Shown here in pieces: positions 6,445 through 12,357 of a DNA stretch of 12,357 nt. Position 1 is the first letter of the stretch; each line of letters opens with the position of its first letter. This DNA is from Comamonadaceae bacterium (GTDB taxonomy: Bacteria; Pseudomonadota; Gammaproteobacteria; Burkholderiales; Burkholderiaceae_C): contig CANCDA010000063.1 in assembly GCA_947374705.1 (NCBI GenBank), positions 1-12,357 on the forward strand. The letters are read 5' to 3'. The position numbers were made by a program, and so were the translations under genes. The notes beneath the pieces are model-generated. The model saw only the letters and a program-made list of their open reading frames with translations, was not told the origin of the DNA and did no database searches.

Positions 6445-7190
6445 ACCCCATCGCCCCCTGGCTGCAACTCGGCTACATCATTCCCCATCGCTACACCGAT
6501 CTGGACGCCTACCAGTTCTACCGGGTCGCGCCTGAAGGCATGCTGCTGGTCACCACCGGGCTGGACTTGGCCGAGTACACCTTGGCCTCGGTTGAAAACC
6601 AAATGCCGGCATTTTTCTCGTGCCTGGACTTGCTGGCCCACAAGCCCGTGGACCGCATCGCCCTTAGTGGTGTGCCAGTGGCGGCGGCGCTGGGGCGTGA
6701 GCGCACCCTGCGCTTGCTGGCGGATGCAAGTGAGCGCACGGGGCTGGTGTGCGATACCGATGTGGAGGCCCACATAGACACCTTGAAGCACCTGGGCATC
6801 CGCCAAATCGCGCTGGTCACGCGCTGGTCTGAGGCGGTCAACACCGCGCTCATCGCCTACCTCAAGGCTGCAGGCATTGAGGTGCTGGCGCACCGCTCTC
6901 GCGGGCGCTCGCTGTTGCAAAACAAGGGCGCCAATGCTTTGGCAGACCATGAGCTGGCCTTGGAGTTGGGCCGTGATGTCATGCAGGCCACCCCGAAGGC
7001 CGAGGCTTTGCTCATGCCCGGCGGCTTGTGGTTTGCCATTCACGCCGTGCCGATTTTGGAAGCCGAATTCCACAAGCCGGTGCTGCTCAATATTTTGAGC
7101 ACCACGTCCAATGCCTTGCGCGCTCACGCGAAAACGTCACCCAACACCCCGCGCGCTGAGGCACGCTGGGGCATGGTCTTGGCCAGTTAG
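6441..7190 (+). CDS. Asp/Glu racemase / arylmalonate-decarboxylase / maleate-isomerase-like protein lacking the usual cysteines (249 aa)
   Basis: The fold and order of segments fit the Asp/Glu racemase superfamily branch with maleate isomerase and arylmalonate decarboxylase. There is an N-terminal LGYIIPHRYTDLDAYQFYRV, a first-lobe strand DRIALSGVPVA (71-81), HIDTLKHLGIRQIALVTRWSEAVN at about 111-134, a second lobe with AEALLMPGGLWFA (188-199), and LEAEFHKPVLLNILSTTSNAL. The two catalytic cysteines usually follow the strands ending at about 75 and 192. Here those places read LSGVP and LMPGGL, and the only cysteines are at 61 and 104. Known members of this branch act on C3-C4 dicarboxylates or aryl malonates, so racemase or isomerase chemistry of the usual type is doubtful. 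The start ATG overlaps the tctC stop. The stop overlaps the chalcone-isomerase-like remnant on the other strand. Confidence 0.75.
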   Translation: MNPIAPWLQLGYIIPHRYTDLDAYQFYRVAPEGMLLVTTGLDLAEYTLASVENQMPAFFSCLDLLAHKPVDRIALSGVPVAAALGRERTLRLLADASERTGLVCDTDVEAHIDTLKHLGIRQIALVTRWSEAVNTALIAYLKAAGIEVLAHRSRGRSLLQNKGANALADHELALELGRDVMQATPKAEALLMPGGLWFAIHAVPILEAEFHKPVLLNILSTTSNALRAHAKTSPNTPRAEARWGMVLAS

Positions 7191-7318
7191 GTGGGCAGAC
7201 TCAACTGTGCGTCTTTGAGGACGTGATCGGCAGGAATTTGGCCTAACCAAATCTTGAGCACCATGGTGGAAAACTCGTCGTTGCCCACCGGTGCGCCTTG
7301 CGCCACGTCCTTTGAAAG
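7187..7318 (-). pseudogene. Chalcone-isomerase-like domain, C-terminal remnant
   Basis: The minus strand from 7318 reads LSKDVAQGAPVGNDEFS, then TMVLKIWLGQIPADHVLKDA, then QLSLPT and a TAA at 7187-7189. The pattern xxDEFSTMVLKIWLGxxPADxxLK is typical of the C-terminus of bacterial chalcone-isomerase-like proteins (usually periplasmic, about 180-200 residues, function poorly known). An in-frame TAG at 7319-7321 directly precedes it, and the sequence upstream on that strand (7322-7448) shows no family resemblance in any frame. About 43 codons survive. The rest seems to have been deleted where the BON lipoprotein gene now begins. It cannot be expressed as a functional domain. Confidence 0.7.
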
Positions 7319-7448
7319 CTACCGCCTCGCTACGCCATTTGCTTGCGAGTTGTTCAGACCATCCAGGCCGGGCGCCTCCAGTGCACAACTTCTGACAACG
7401 CTCACGTTCGCTTGCGTGTGTGCGGCGTTGTACAGGCTATGGTGCAGA

Positions 7449-8096
7449 ATGAGATTTTTTTTAATCAAGTCAAGGTTTGTCCTTGTTGGATTGATGTTGT
7501 GCATCTCCGTGGGCACGACGGCTTGCACCGCCCTCGTGTTGGAGACTGCCAAAAAGCTTCGGGAAGATCGTCAAACCGATGATCAGGTCTCAGACGCTCA
7601 AATCGGGGTCAGCCTGCTGTCCGCCCTGTCAGATCGGGGCAGCAGTTTGCTACTGGATGTGAATGCCGATGTCTGGGAGTCAAGGGTCATGTTGACCGGC
7701 ACGGTCACCGATGCCAAGGTGCGCCAGAACCTGGTTCAAATGGCACGCTCTGACAAACGCATTCGAAAAGTCCATGACGAAATCCAGGTGCTTTCAGCCA
7801 TCGAACACGCCCGCAGACTGCGTGTGAATCGGTACAAAGAAGAGGTGTCCAGCGAGGGGCTGGGTCGGGTGGTGGGCGATTTCTGGATCGAAACCAAAAT
7901 ATCGGCCAAGCTGATTGCGCACCAAGACGTCACATCGGTGAACTACCGCTGGCGTTCGGTGCGCAATATCACCTACTTGATTGGTCGGGCGCAAAGCCAG
8001 TCTGAGCTGACGAAGGTGCTGGAGATCATCAGCGAGACCAACGGAGTGTCGCAAGTGAAGTCTTTTGTGGAACTTAAACCGATGCTCAAGTCATGA
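7449..8096 (+). CDS. Two-BON-domain lipoprotein (215 aa)
   Basis: BON domains are small lipid-binding modules. Dual-BON lipoproteins of the DolP/YraP type sit in the outer membrane and help maintain envelope integrity. The N-terminus has a positive start (MRFFLIKSR), a hydrophobic core (about 10-22) and a lipobox-like GTTAC, with Cys26 as the lipidation site; the -3 residue is Thr, so the box is not ideal. BON1 spans about 47-115 with VMLTGTVTD; BON2 spans about 143-210 with ITYLIGRAQS. The ATG at 7449 is chosen because it yields a signal peptide; the open frame runs 65 codons further upstream with no recognisable sequence. The ribosome site is weak. The short linker after the lipid Cys is charged (KKLREDRQTDD). 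It is related to DolP, but whether it is the orthologue is unclear, so no symbol is given. Confidence 0.82.
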   Translation: MRFFLIKSRFVLVGLMLCISVGTTACTALVLETAKKLREDRQTDDQVSDAQIGVSLLSALSDRGSSLLLDVNADVWESRVMLTGTVTDAKVRQNLVQMARSDKRIRKVHDEIQVLSAIEHARRLRVNRYKEEVSSEGLGRVVGDFWIETKISAKLIAHQDVTSVNYRWRSVRNITYLIGRAQSQSELTKVLEIISETNGVSQVKSFVELKPMLKS

Positions 8097-8159
8097 GCCG
8101 TCGCAGCGTTGCGGAGAAGGCATGGCTGAGAATCAGGGGTTAACCCGCATAGGCTTGGC

Positions 8160-8186
8160 GTGTGATGAAAACTAAAATCATCACAC
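8160..8186 (+). promoter_or_regulatory. NikR-like operator with embedded -10 box, abutting the NiCoT start codon
   Basis: Nine-base arms GTGTGATGA (8160-8168) and TCATCACAC (8178-8186) are exact reverse complements around an AT-rich nine-base centre. The E. coli NikR site has outer half-sites GTATGA and TCATAC spaced 16 apart; here GTGTGA and TCACAC are spaced 15 apart, so the resemblance is strong but not identical. TAAAAT (8173-8178) inside the site could be the -10 box, with no good -35. The palindrome ends one base before the ATG at 8188, and nikR lies in the same locus, which supports the assignment. Confidence 0.75.
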
Positions 8187-8187
8187 T

Positions 8188-9033
8188 ATGGACGCCGACT
8201 CCTCTTCACTCTGGGCCACGCTGGGGCTGCTTGTTGCCCTGGGCTTTCGCCATGGCATGGACCCTGACCATATCGCCACGATTGACGGGTTGACGCGCCT
8301 GAGGTTTCGTGCGCACGCCTACTGGGCTGCACGCTTGACGGGCTTTCAATTTGCCTGCGGCCATAGCCTGACGATCTTGCTGGCCACCTCCGTCTTCTAC
8401 TGGCAAGGCGTGCAGTTGCCCGCTTGGCTGGACGAGCTTGGTTTGTGGGTGTCAAGCGCATTCCTGCTCTGGCTGGCGGTGATTAATTTGCGGCACTGTT
8501 TTGGGGCTCGTGCCCACACGCACACCCATGGCCCGGCGGCGGGTTCCATGGCCGCGCTGGTCTTGCGCGTCATGGGACCACTGGCCCACCCCGTGGGCGT
8601 GGGCTTTGCCTTTGCGATTTCGCTGGACTCTTTGGCCCAAGCCGGATTGATGGCCGCCAAAGGACATGCGCTGGGCGGCTTTGCCATGGTGTTTTTGCTG
8701 GCGGGCTGCTTTGGCCTGGGCATGATGCTGGCCGATACCGGCAATGGCTTGCTCATGCACTGGTTGGTGCGCCGCAGCGAACGCGTGGCGCAGCAGGCCG
8801 GTCGCGTGATGAGCGGGGTAGTTGCAGGCCTGGCTTTGGCCGTGGTGGGGGTGAGCCACAGCAAAGCGCATTTCGCCCCCCTAGAGGCCGTCTGGGAGGC
8901 CTACGGCCTATGGATTGGGGCTGGCATTACGCTCACCCTGCTGGGGGTGTACGCCATCAGCCGTTGTTACTACCAGAGTCAGCGCCACAGCAGCGCCAAA
9001 AACCTCGGCAACCTCACCGCCCGAGCTTTTTAA
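8188..9033 (+). CDS. NiCoT-family nickel/cobalt transporter (281 aa)
   Basis: NiCoT permeases (HoxN/HupN/NixA) are high-affinity inner-membrane Ni2+/Co2+ importers. The diagnostic second-helix motif is complete: RHGMDPDHIATID (about 22-34). Further family signatures are ACGHSLTI in the third helix, the SLDSLAQA variant of the LDTAT motif, and GMMLADTGNG. Several hydrophobic segments fit an eight-helix protein, with a short His-rich loop HTHTHG at about 110-115. At 281 residues it is shorter than HoxN (about 350), like other compact members. The ATG at 8188 leaves just enough N-terminus before the motif. No ribosome site precedes it, so translation may be leaderless. Nickel rather than cobalt is favoured by the NikR operator and the adjacent nikR. 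The stop overlaps that of nikR on the opposite strand. Confidence 0.92.
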   Translation: MDADSSSLWATLGLLVALGFRHGMDPDHIATIDGLTRLRFRAHAYWAARLTGFQFACGHSLTILLATSVFYWQGVQLPAWLDELGLWVSSAFLLWLAVINLRHCFGARAHTHTHGPAAGSMAALVLRVMGPLAHPVGVGFAFAISLDSLAQAGLMAAKGHALGGFAMVFLLAGCFGLGMMLADTGNGLLMHWLVRRSERVAQQAGRVMSGVVAGLALAVVGVSHSKAHFAPLEAVWEAYGLWIGAGITLTLLGVYAISRCYYQSQRHSSAKNLGNLTARAF

Positions 9034-9500
9034 CTGCTCGGCTGCAAGTGCACGTGGTGCAGGCCGTCGCCATGGCTGTGGCGTTTGCCGCCGTTGTCCA
9101 GCGTCACGGGAATGATGTGCACTGAGCCGTGGCGCACGCCCGTCAAGGCCACCACCCGGTTGGCGTATTGGCGTACCTCTTGGGTCAAGCCACGTAAAAA
9201 CGCCACTTCCAGGCAATTGTCATGGTCCAAATGCAAGTGCATGCTGGAGACGGTGAGGTGGTGGTGTTCGTGCGCGATGTTGGCAATGCGCTCGGCCATG
9301 GTGCGGTCATGGTGCTTGTACACATAGCCGATGTGGGCAATACAATGCTCGCTCTCCTCATGGCGCAGAGCCTCTTGCGAGTGCCAGCCGCGAATCAGGT
9401 CGCGCAGCGCTTCAGAGCGCGAGCTGTAACCGTTTTTCTCGGTCAATTGATCCAACACCGCCGCCAGCTCCGGCTCAATTGAAATGGTGATACGTTCCAT
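9030..9500 (-). CDS. nikR: NikR nickel-responsive repressor with extended His-rich tail (156 aa)
   Basis: NikR is a tetrameric regulator that binds DNA through ribbon-helix-helix domains when its ACT-like domain holds Ni2+. The N-terminal strand MERITISIEP and helix GYSSRSEALRDLIR (about 24-37) match the RHH domain. The four square-planar nickel ligands correspond to H77, H88, H90 and C96 (E. coli H76, H87, H89, C95) in the run HEHHHLTVSSMHLHLDHDNC. GVRHG near 121-125 is also conserved. E. coli NikR has 133 residues; this one continues with a tail containing H141, H143, H148, H149 and H151 in GKRHSHGDGLHHVHL, which may bind extra metal. AAGGA lies about eight bases before the ATG. The likely target is the palindrome before the convergent NiCoT gene. 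No copy is seen in the nikR-cobW gap, so autoregulation is not supported. Confidence 0.96.
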   Translation of the reverse strand: MERITISIEPELAAVLDQLTEKNGYSSRSEALRDLIRGWHSQEALRHEESEHCIAHIGYVYKHHDRTMAERIANIAHEHHHLTVSSMHLHLDHDNCLEVAFLRGLTQEVRQYANRVVALTGVRHGSVHIIPVTLDNGGKRHSHGDGLHHVHLQPSS

Positions 9501-9547
9501 GCGAATATTCCTTCACTGACCCAGTCCATTGCGCCAGCACACTGCGT

Positions 9548-10549
9548 ATGAACCCCACCGTCCCGCCGCCTGTCACTGACCCTCGCATTCCAGTGTATCT
9601 GCTCACGGGCTACCTGGGCAGCGGCAAGACCAGCTTGCTCAAAGCGTGGCTTGCACAACCCGAGTTGAGAGATGCCGCACTCATCATCAATGAGTTGGGC
9701 GAGGTGGGTTTGGACAACCAGTTGCTCAGCGTGGCCAGCGAGTCCGCCGCCCTGGTGGCCAACGCTTGCGTCTGCTGCACGGGCTTGCCGGGCTTGGCTG
9801 AAGCGATGGAGGATTTGTTTTGGGCAAGGCTGCACCGACGCATTCCGCGCTTCCCCAGTTTGGTGATTGAGACCACCGGTCTGGCCGAACCGGCCCCGGT
9901 GGTGCAGGCCCTGCAAGGTAGCGAGTTGCTGCGTGAGCGCTATCGCTTGGCCGGGGTCATCACCTGTTTGAGTGCCACCACCGCCGATGCCGTCTTGGGT
10001 CAACATGCCGAGGCGCGTTCGCAACTGAGTGGGGCGAATGTGTTGGTACTGACGAAGACGGATTGGGTGGACGATGCGGCCTTGAGTCGTTTGAAGCTGC
10101 GCTTGGAACATCAACTTGCGCATCAGGGGGCGCAAGTGCCTATCGTCACCTCTGCGCAGGCTAGCTTGTCGGCTGCGCAGGTGCTGCAAGGTTTGCAAGA
10201 GGGTGCGGGTCGGGCGACCCAAGCACGACATCACACGCATGACCACGCCCATTCAGCCCAAGCGCACTGGTGGCCCTTGCCCGATGAAGTGGATGGCCAA
10301 ACGCTGCTGACGCAAATTCAGACACTACAAACCAGCTTAGGGCCCGCACTGCTGCGCCTCAAAGGCCGGGTGCTGAGCGAGCAGGGGCCATGGCTTGTCC
10401 AACTCGCGCCCTTCGAGACACACGCCGAAGTTGTGCCCGACACGCTGCCCTCGGACATCGAGGGTCAACGTGGTTTGACGGTCATCGTGGCCCTGCCTTT
10501 GAGCGCGAGCCAGCAAGCAGGTTTGGCGGCCTGGCTGCGCAGGGTCTGA
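9548..10549 (+). CDS. COG0523/CobW-family GTPase, probable nickel metallochaperone (333 aa)
   Basis: G3E-family GTPases of this group deliver or store metals (zinc, cobalt, nickel, iron). Visible motifs are Walker A GYLGSGKTS (21-29), INELGEVGLD (about 47-56), the metal-binding CxCC motif CVCC (74-77), ETTGLAEP (108-115) and the guanine-specificity element TKTD (169-172, a variant of NKxD). A His-rich stretch (HHTHDHAHSAQAH, 228-240) separates the GTPase from the CobW C-terminal domain (about 250-333). The gene is divergent from nikR with a 47-base gap, and a NiCoT transporter follows nikR, so nickel is the most likely cargo. HypB and UreG are other nickel G3E GTPases, but the CxCC motif and the C-terminal domain favour COG0523. 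Metal identity is inferred from context only. Confidence 0.88.
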   Translation: MNPTVPPPVTDPRIPVYLLTGYLGSGKTSLLKAWLAQPELRDAALIINELGEVGLDNQLLSVASESAALVANACVCCTGLPGLAEAMEDLFWARLHRRIPRFPSLVIETTGLAEPAPVVQALQGSELLRERYRLAGVITCLSATTADAVLGQHAEARSQLSGANVLVLTKTDWVDDAALSRLKLRLEHQLAHQGAQVPIVTSAQASLSAAQVLQGLQEGAGRATQARHHTHDHAHSAQAHWWPLPDEVDGQTLLTQIQTLQTSLGPALLRLKGRVLSEQGPWLVQLAPFETHAEVVPDTLPSDIEGQRGLTVIVALPLSASQQAGLAAWLRRV

Positions 10550-10562
10550 ACCACGCCATCAC

Positions 10563-11612
10563 TCAATACATGCCCGCTTCGGTTTTGGGTTCACGCCCCA
10601 TCAGCGCAGCCACCACTTGCGCGGGCTGCATCTGGCCGTCCAGCAAGGCCACCACGCATTGCGTGATGGGCATCTCCACCCCCAGGTGCCGGGCGCGTTG
10701 CAGCACGGTGCGCGCGCTGTACACGCCTTCGGCCACATGACCCAATGAGGCCACGGCCTGCTGCAAGGTTTGGCCTTGCGCCAACAGCAAACCCACCTGC
10801 CGGTTGCGGCTCAGGCTGCCGGTGGCGGTCAGCACCAGATCGCCCAGGCCCGATAAGCCCATGAAGGTGTCGGCCCGCGCGCCCAGCGACAGGCCTAGGC
10901 GAGTCATCTCGGCCAGCCCGCGCGTGATGAGGGCGGCGCGCGCGTTGAGTCCCGGTCGCAGGTGATCTGGCAAATCGGCAGCGGCAATGCCGTCCAGCAC
11001 ACCCGCAGCAATCGCCATCACATTCTTCACAGCGCCACCGACCTCCACCCCCACCACGTCTTCATTGGCATAGACGCGTAAAGAGGGGCTGTGGAAAGCG
11101 GCGACCAGGGCTTCACGCACCGCCGCATGCGCGCTGGCGGCGACCAAGGCGGTCGGTTGCCCCAGAGCTACTTCTTGTGCAAAGCTCGGGCCACTCAGTG
11201 CACCTGCGATCAACTCAGGCGCGGCTTGCGCTTGTACTTCATGGGCCAAAAGCCCAAATGATCCAGAACGGGAAGCTTCAAAACCTTTGCACAACCATGC
11301 CAGCGGCGATTTGCCGCCCCGCAGTTGACTCAGCACACCCCGCAGTCCAGCCATGGGCGTGGCCACAACCACCAGGTCTTGCCCCTGCACGACTTGCGCC
11401 AATGCATCGGCAGAACCGTTCACGATTTGGAGAGAACCGGGCAATGCAATGCCAGGCAAGTAGCGCGCATTGAGGCGCTGGGTTTGCAGGGCCAGCGCCT
11501 GGGCCGGGTCACGCGCCCACAGGCTCACCCGGTGCGTGGCGCGCGAATTCTGGCTGGCACTGATGGCCAGCGCGGTTCCCCAAGCCCCCGCGCCTAACAC
11601 GATGATGTTCAT
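10563..11612 (-). CDS. gpsA: NAD(P)+-dependent glycerol-3-phosphate dehydrogenase GpsA (349 aa)
   Basis: GpsA reduces dihydroxyacetone phosphate to sn-glycerol 3-phosphate, the backbone for phospholipid synthesis, in the cytoplasm. The N-terminus is a Rossmann dinucleotide fold (MNIIVLGAGAWGTALAIS). Downstream hallmarks are LCKGFE, GALSGPSFAQEVA, the GGAVKNVMAIAAGVLDG helix, LNARAALITRGLAEM and FMGLSGLGDLVLT with SRNRQVG. The ATG at 11612 gives a start immediately before the first strand; a TTG three codons upstream is also possible but less likely. No strong ribosome site is seen. It follows secB after 35 bases in the same direction, an order (grxC-secB-gpsA) common in Betaproteobacteria. 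It converges with the CobW-like gene across a 13-base gap in which I see no terminator. Confidence 0.97.
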   Translation of the reverse strand: MNIIVLGAGAWGTALAISASQNSRATHRVSLWARDPAQALALQTQRLNARYLPGIALPGSLQIVNGSADALAQVVQGQDLVVVATPMAGLRGVLSQLRGGKSPLAWLCKGFEASRSGSFGLLAHEVQAQAAPELIAGALSGPSFAQEVALGQPTALVAASAHAAVREALVAAFHSPSLRVYANEDVVGVEVGGAVKNVMAIAAGVLDGIAAADLPDHLRPGLNARAALITRGLAEMTRLGLSLGARADTFMGLSGLGDLVLTATGSLSRNRQVGLLLAQGQTLQQAVASLGHVAEGVYSARTVLQRARHLGVEMPITQCVVALLDGQMQPAQVVAALMGREPKTEAGMY

Positions 11613-11647
11613 GGCAGGCAAAGTAGTCTGGGAAAGCGATTAAACCC

Positions 11648-12112
11648 TTATTGCACCGTCGCCGCAGGTTGTTCCTGCTCGGCGGCCTGCTGGGCTTGTT
11701 GCTGCTCGTACATGGCTTGGAAATTGATCTCAGCCAAGTGCACTGGGGGAAAGCCCGCACGCTGGATCAAGTCAGCCACATTGCCACGCAGGTAGGGGTA
11801 CACAATCTGCGGGCAGGCGATGCCCATGATGGGGCCCATCTGGTCGTCAGGCAGGTTTCGAATCTCAAAAATACCGGCCTGCTTGGCCTCGACCAAAAAC
11901 ACCGTGCGGTCGCCGATCTTGGTCTGCACGGTGGCCGTCACTGTCACCTCGAACATGCCCTCAGACACGGGCATGCCGCCTACGCCGAGTTGAATGTCCA
12001 CGGTCGGCTGCGATGGATCCAACAAGATGGCGGGTGAGTTGGGCTGCTCCAGAGACGATTCTTTGAGGTAAACGCGCTGGATTTGGAAAACGGGATCTTG
12101 CACTTCAGCCAT
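11648..12112 (-). CDS. secB: SecB protein-export chaperone (154 aa)
   Basis: SecB is a tetrameric cytosolic chaperone that keeps precursors unfolded and hands them to SecA for export through SecYEG. Family hallmarks are PVFQIQRVYLKESSLEQPNSP near the N-terminus, VTVTATVQTKIGDRTVFLVEAKQAGIF in the middle, and GIACPQIVYPYLRGNVADLIQRAGFPPVHLAEINF toward the C-terminus, where PYLR..V..L...GFPP is nearly invariant. The tail is rich in Gln, Ala and Glu (YEQQQAQQAAEQEQPAATVQ). The ATG at 12112 matches the family start and has a purine-rich GAGAGAAAA tract before it. The upstream extension of the open frame crosses a terminator hairpin and is not coding. It is followed by gpsA, probably on one transcript. 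Confidence 0.97.
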   Translation of the reverse strand: MAEVQDPVFQIQRVYLKESSLEQPNSPAILLDPSQPTVDIQLGVGGMPVSEGMFEVTVTATVQTKIGDRTVFLVEAKQAGIFEIRNLPDDQMGPIMGIACPQIVYPYLRGNVADLIQRAGFPPVHLAEINFQAMYEQQQAQQAAEQEQPAATVQ

Positions 12113-12130
12113 GACTTTTCTCTCTTTTTT

Positions 12131-12174
12131 CGGGTAAAACAAAGCCCGCTTCGGTAAACCTACCGCAGCGGGCT
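12131..12174 (-). terminator. Intrinsic terminator after grxC, immediately before secB
   Basis: AGCCCGCT (12143-12150) pairs with AGCGGGCT (12167-12174), and inside it CGGTA (12152-12156) pairs with TACCG (12161-12165) around a four-base loop, with one mismatch between the two stems. On the minus strand the stem is followed by TTTGTTTT (about 12135-12142), the expected U-rich tract. The plus-strand side has no T run. It lies about 30 bases past the grxC stop. It ends only about 19-30 bases before the secB start, so it could also act as an attenuator in the secB leader. Confidence 0.8.
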
Positions 12175-12203
12175 GGCAATCGGGATGGGCGATTATCTCA
12201 GGA

Positions 12204-12357
12204 TCAAACGGCTTGCAGCAGCGGCACCAAACCACTGCGCTCGTCCAGCGCCATCAAGTCGTCACAGCCGCCCACATGCGTGTCGCCAATGAAGATTTGT
12301 GGCACTGTGCGGCGGCCCGTGATTTCCATCATGTGGGCGCGCGCTTGCATGTCGGTG
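12204..12357 (-). CDS. grxC: Glutaredoxin 3, C-terminal part (gene continues past window)
   Basis: Glutaredoxins reduce disulfides and deglutathionylate proteins using glutathione. About 50 codons are visible, read from the window edge to a TGA at 12204-12206. They contain the glutathione-binding TVPQIFIG segment with its cis-proline, followed by GDTHVGGCDDLMAL (the GGCDD motif) and a final LVPLLQAV helix. The active-site CPYC would lie in the missing N-terminal part. The position upstream of secB fits the usual grxC-secB order in Betaproteobacteria. The family call is firm; the exact subtype rests on GGCDDLMAL, which is typical of GrxC. Confidence 0.9.
   Translation of the reverse strand, partial: TDMQARAHMMEITGRRTVPQIFIGDTHVGGCDDLMALDERSGLVPLLQAV

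Noticed and set aside
6378..7127. 249-codon minus-strand open frame opposite the racemase-like gene
   Set aside because: Its composition (Gln, His, Arg, Gly) is that of an antisense shadow, and the plus-strand gene is coupled to tctC and shows clear family features.
8397..8871. Minus-strand open frames opposite the NiCoT gene
   Set aside because: The complete NiCoT motifs on the plus strand explain the coding signal; the shadows have no domain.
9501..9547. NikR operator in the nikR-cobW gap
   Set aside because: Only a short GAATATTC palindrome (9503-9510) lies there; no GTGTGA/TCACAC pair is seen.

Overview
The window looks like a chromosomal segment of a betaproteobacterium, most likely a Burkholderiales/Comamonadaceae member (Rhodoferax- or Polaromonas-like). 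The signs are generally GC-rich coding DNA, an orphan Bug/TctC-type periplasmic binding protein, a grxC-secB-gpsA housekeeping block, and a PPM-phosphatase/Ser-Thr-kinase fusion next to a formate/nitrite channel. The genus is an inference; no rRNA or tRNA gene is present.

Layout. (1) 1-615: 3' part of lolD, the lipoprotein-release ATPase. (2) About 680-2616: a more AT-rich accessory patch. It holds an unrecognised basic protein on the minus strand, the decayed remains of a RelB/StbD-RelE toxin-antitoxin pair directly upstream of it, and an apparently intact VapB(AbrB-type)-VapC(PIN) pair with a good promoter and overlapping dyad repeats. (3) 2613-5203, minus strand: an FNT-family channel followed 20 bases later by a fused PP2C-type phosphatase and serine/threonine kinase with a C-terminal membrane anchor. 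(4) 5419-7190, plus strand: a TctC solute-binding protein translationally coupled (ATGA) to an Asp/Glu-racemase/arylmalonate-decarboxylase-like protein that appears to lack both family cysteines. (5) 7187-8096: the C-terminal stump of a chalcone-isomerase-like gene on the minus strand, then a two-BON-domain lipoprotein. (6) 8160-10549: a nickel module with a perfect NikR-like palindrome ending one base before the start codon of a NiCoT-type transporter, then nikR convergent with it, then a COG0523/CobW-type GTPase with a histidine-rich loop. (7) 10563-12357, minus strand: gpsA, secB and the 3' end of grxC, with a strong intrinsic terminator-like hairpin between grxC and secB.

How it fits together. 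The nickel genes form a supply circuit: uptake (NiCoT), nickel-responsive repression (NikR with all four metal ligands) and probable delivery or storage (CobW-like GTPase). The FNT channel and kinase/phosphatase probably belong to nitrite/nitrate assimilation by family context, although the reductase genes are not in the window. The toxin-antitoxin patch shows one module decaying beside a live one. The most unusual points are the relBE remnant read through by the neighbouring open frame, the abutting operator and possibly leaderless nickel transporter, the cysteine-free racemase-like protein, and the terminator that leaves almost no room for a secB promoter.
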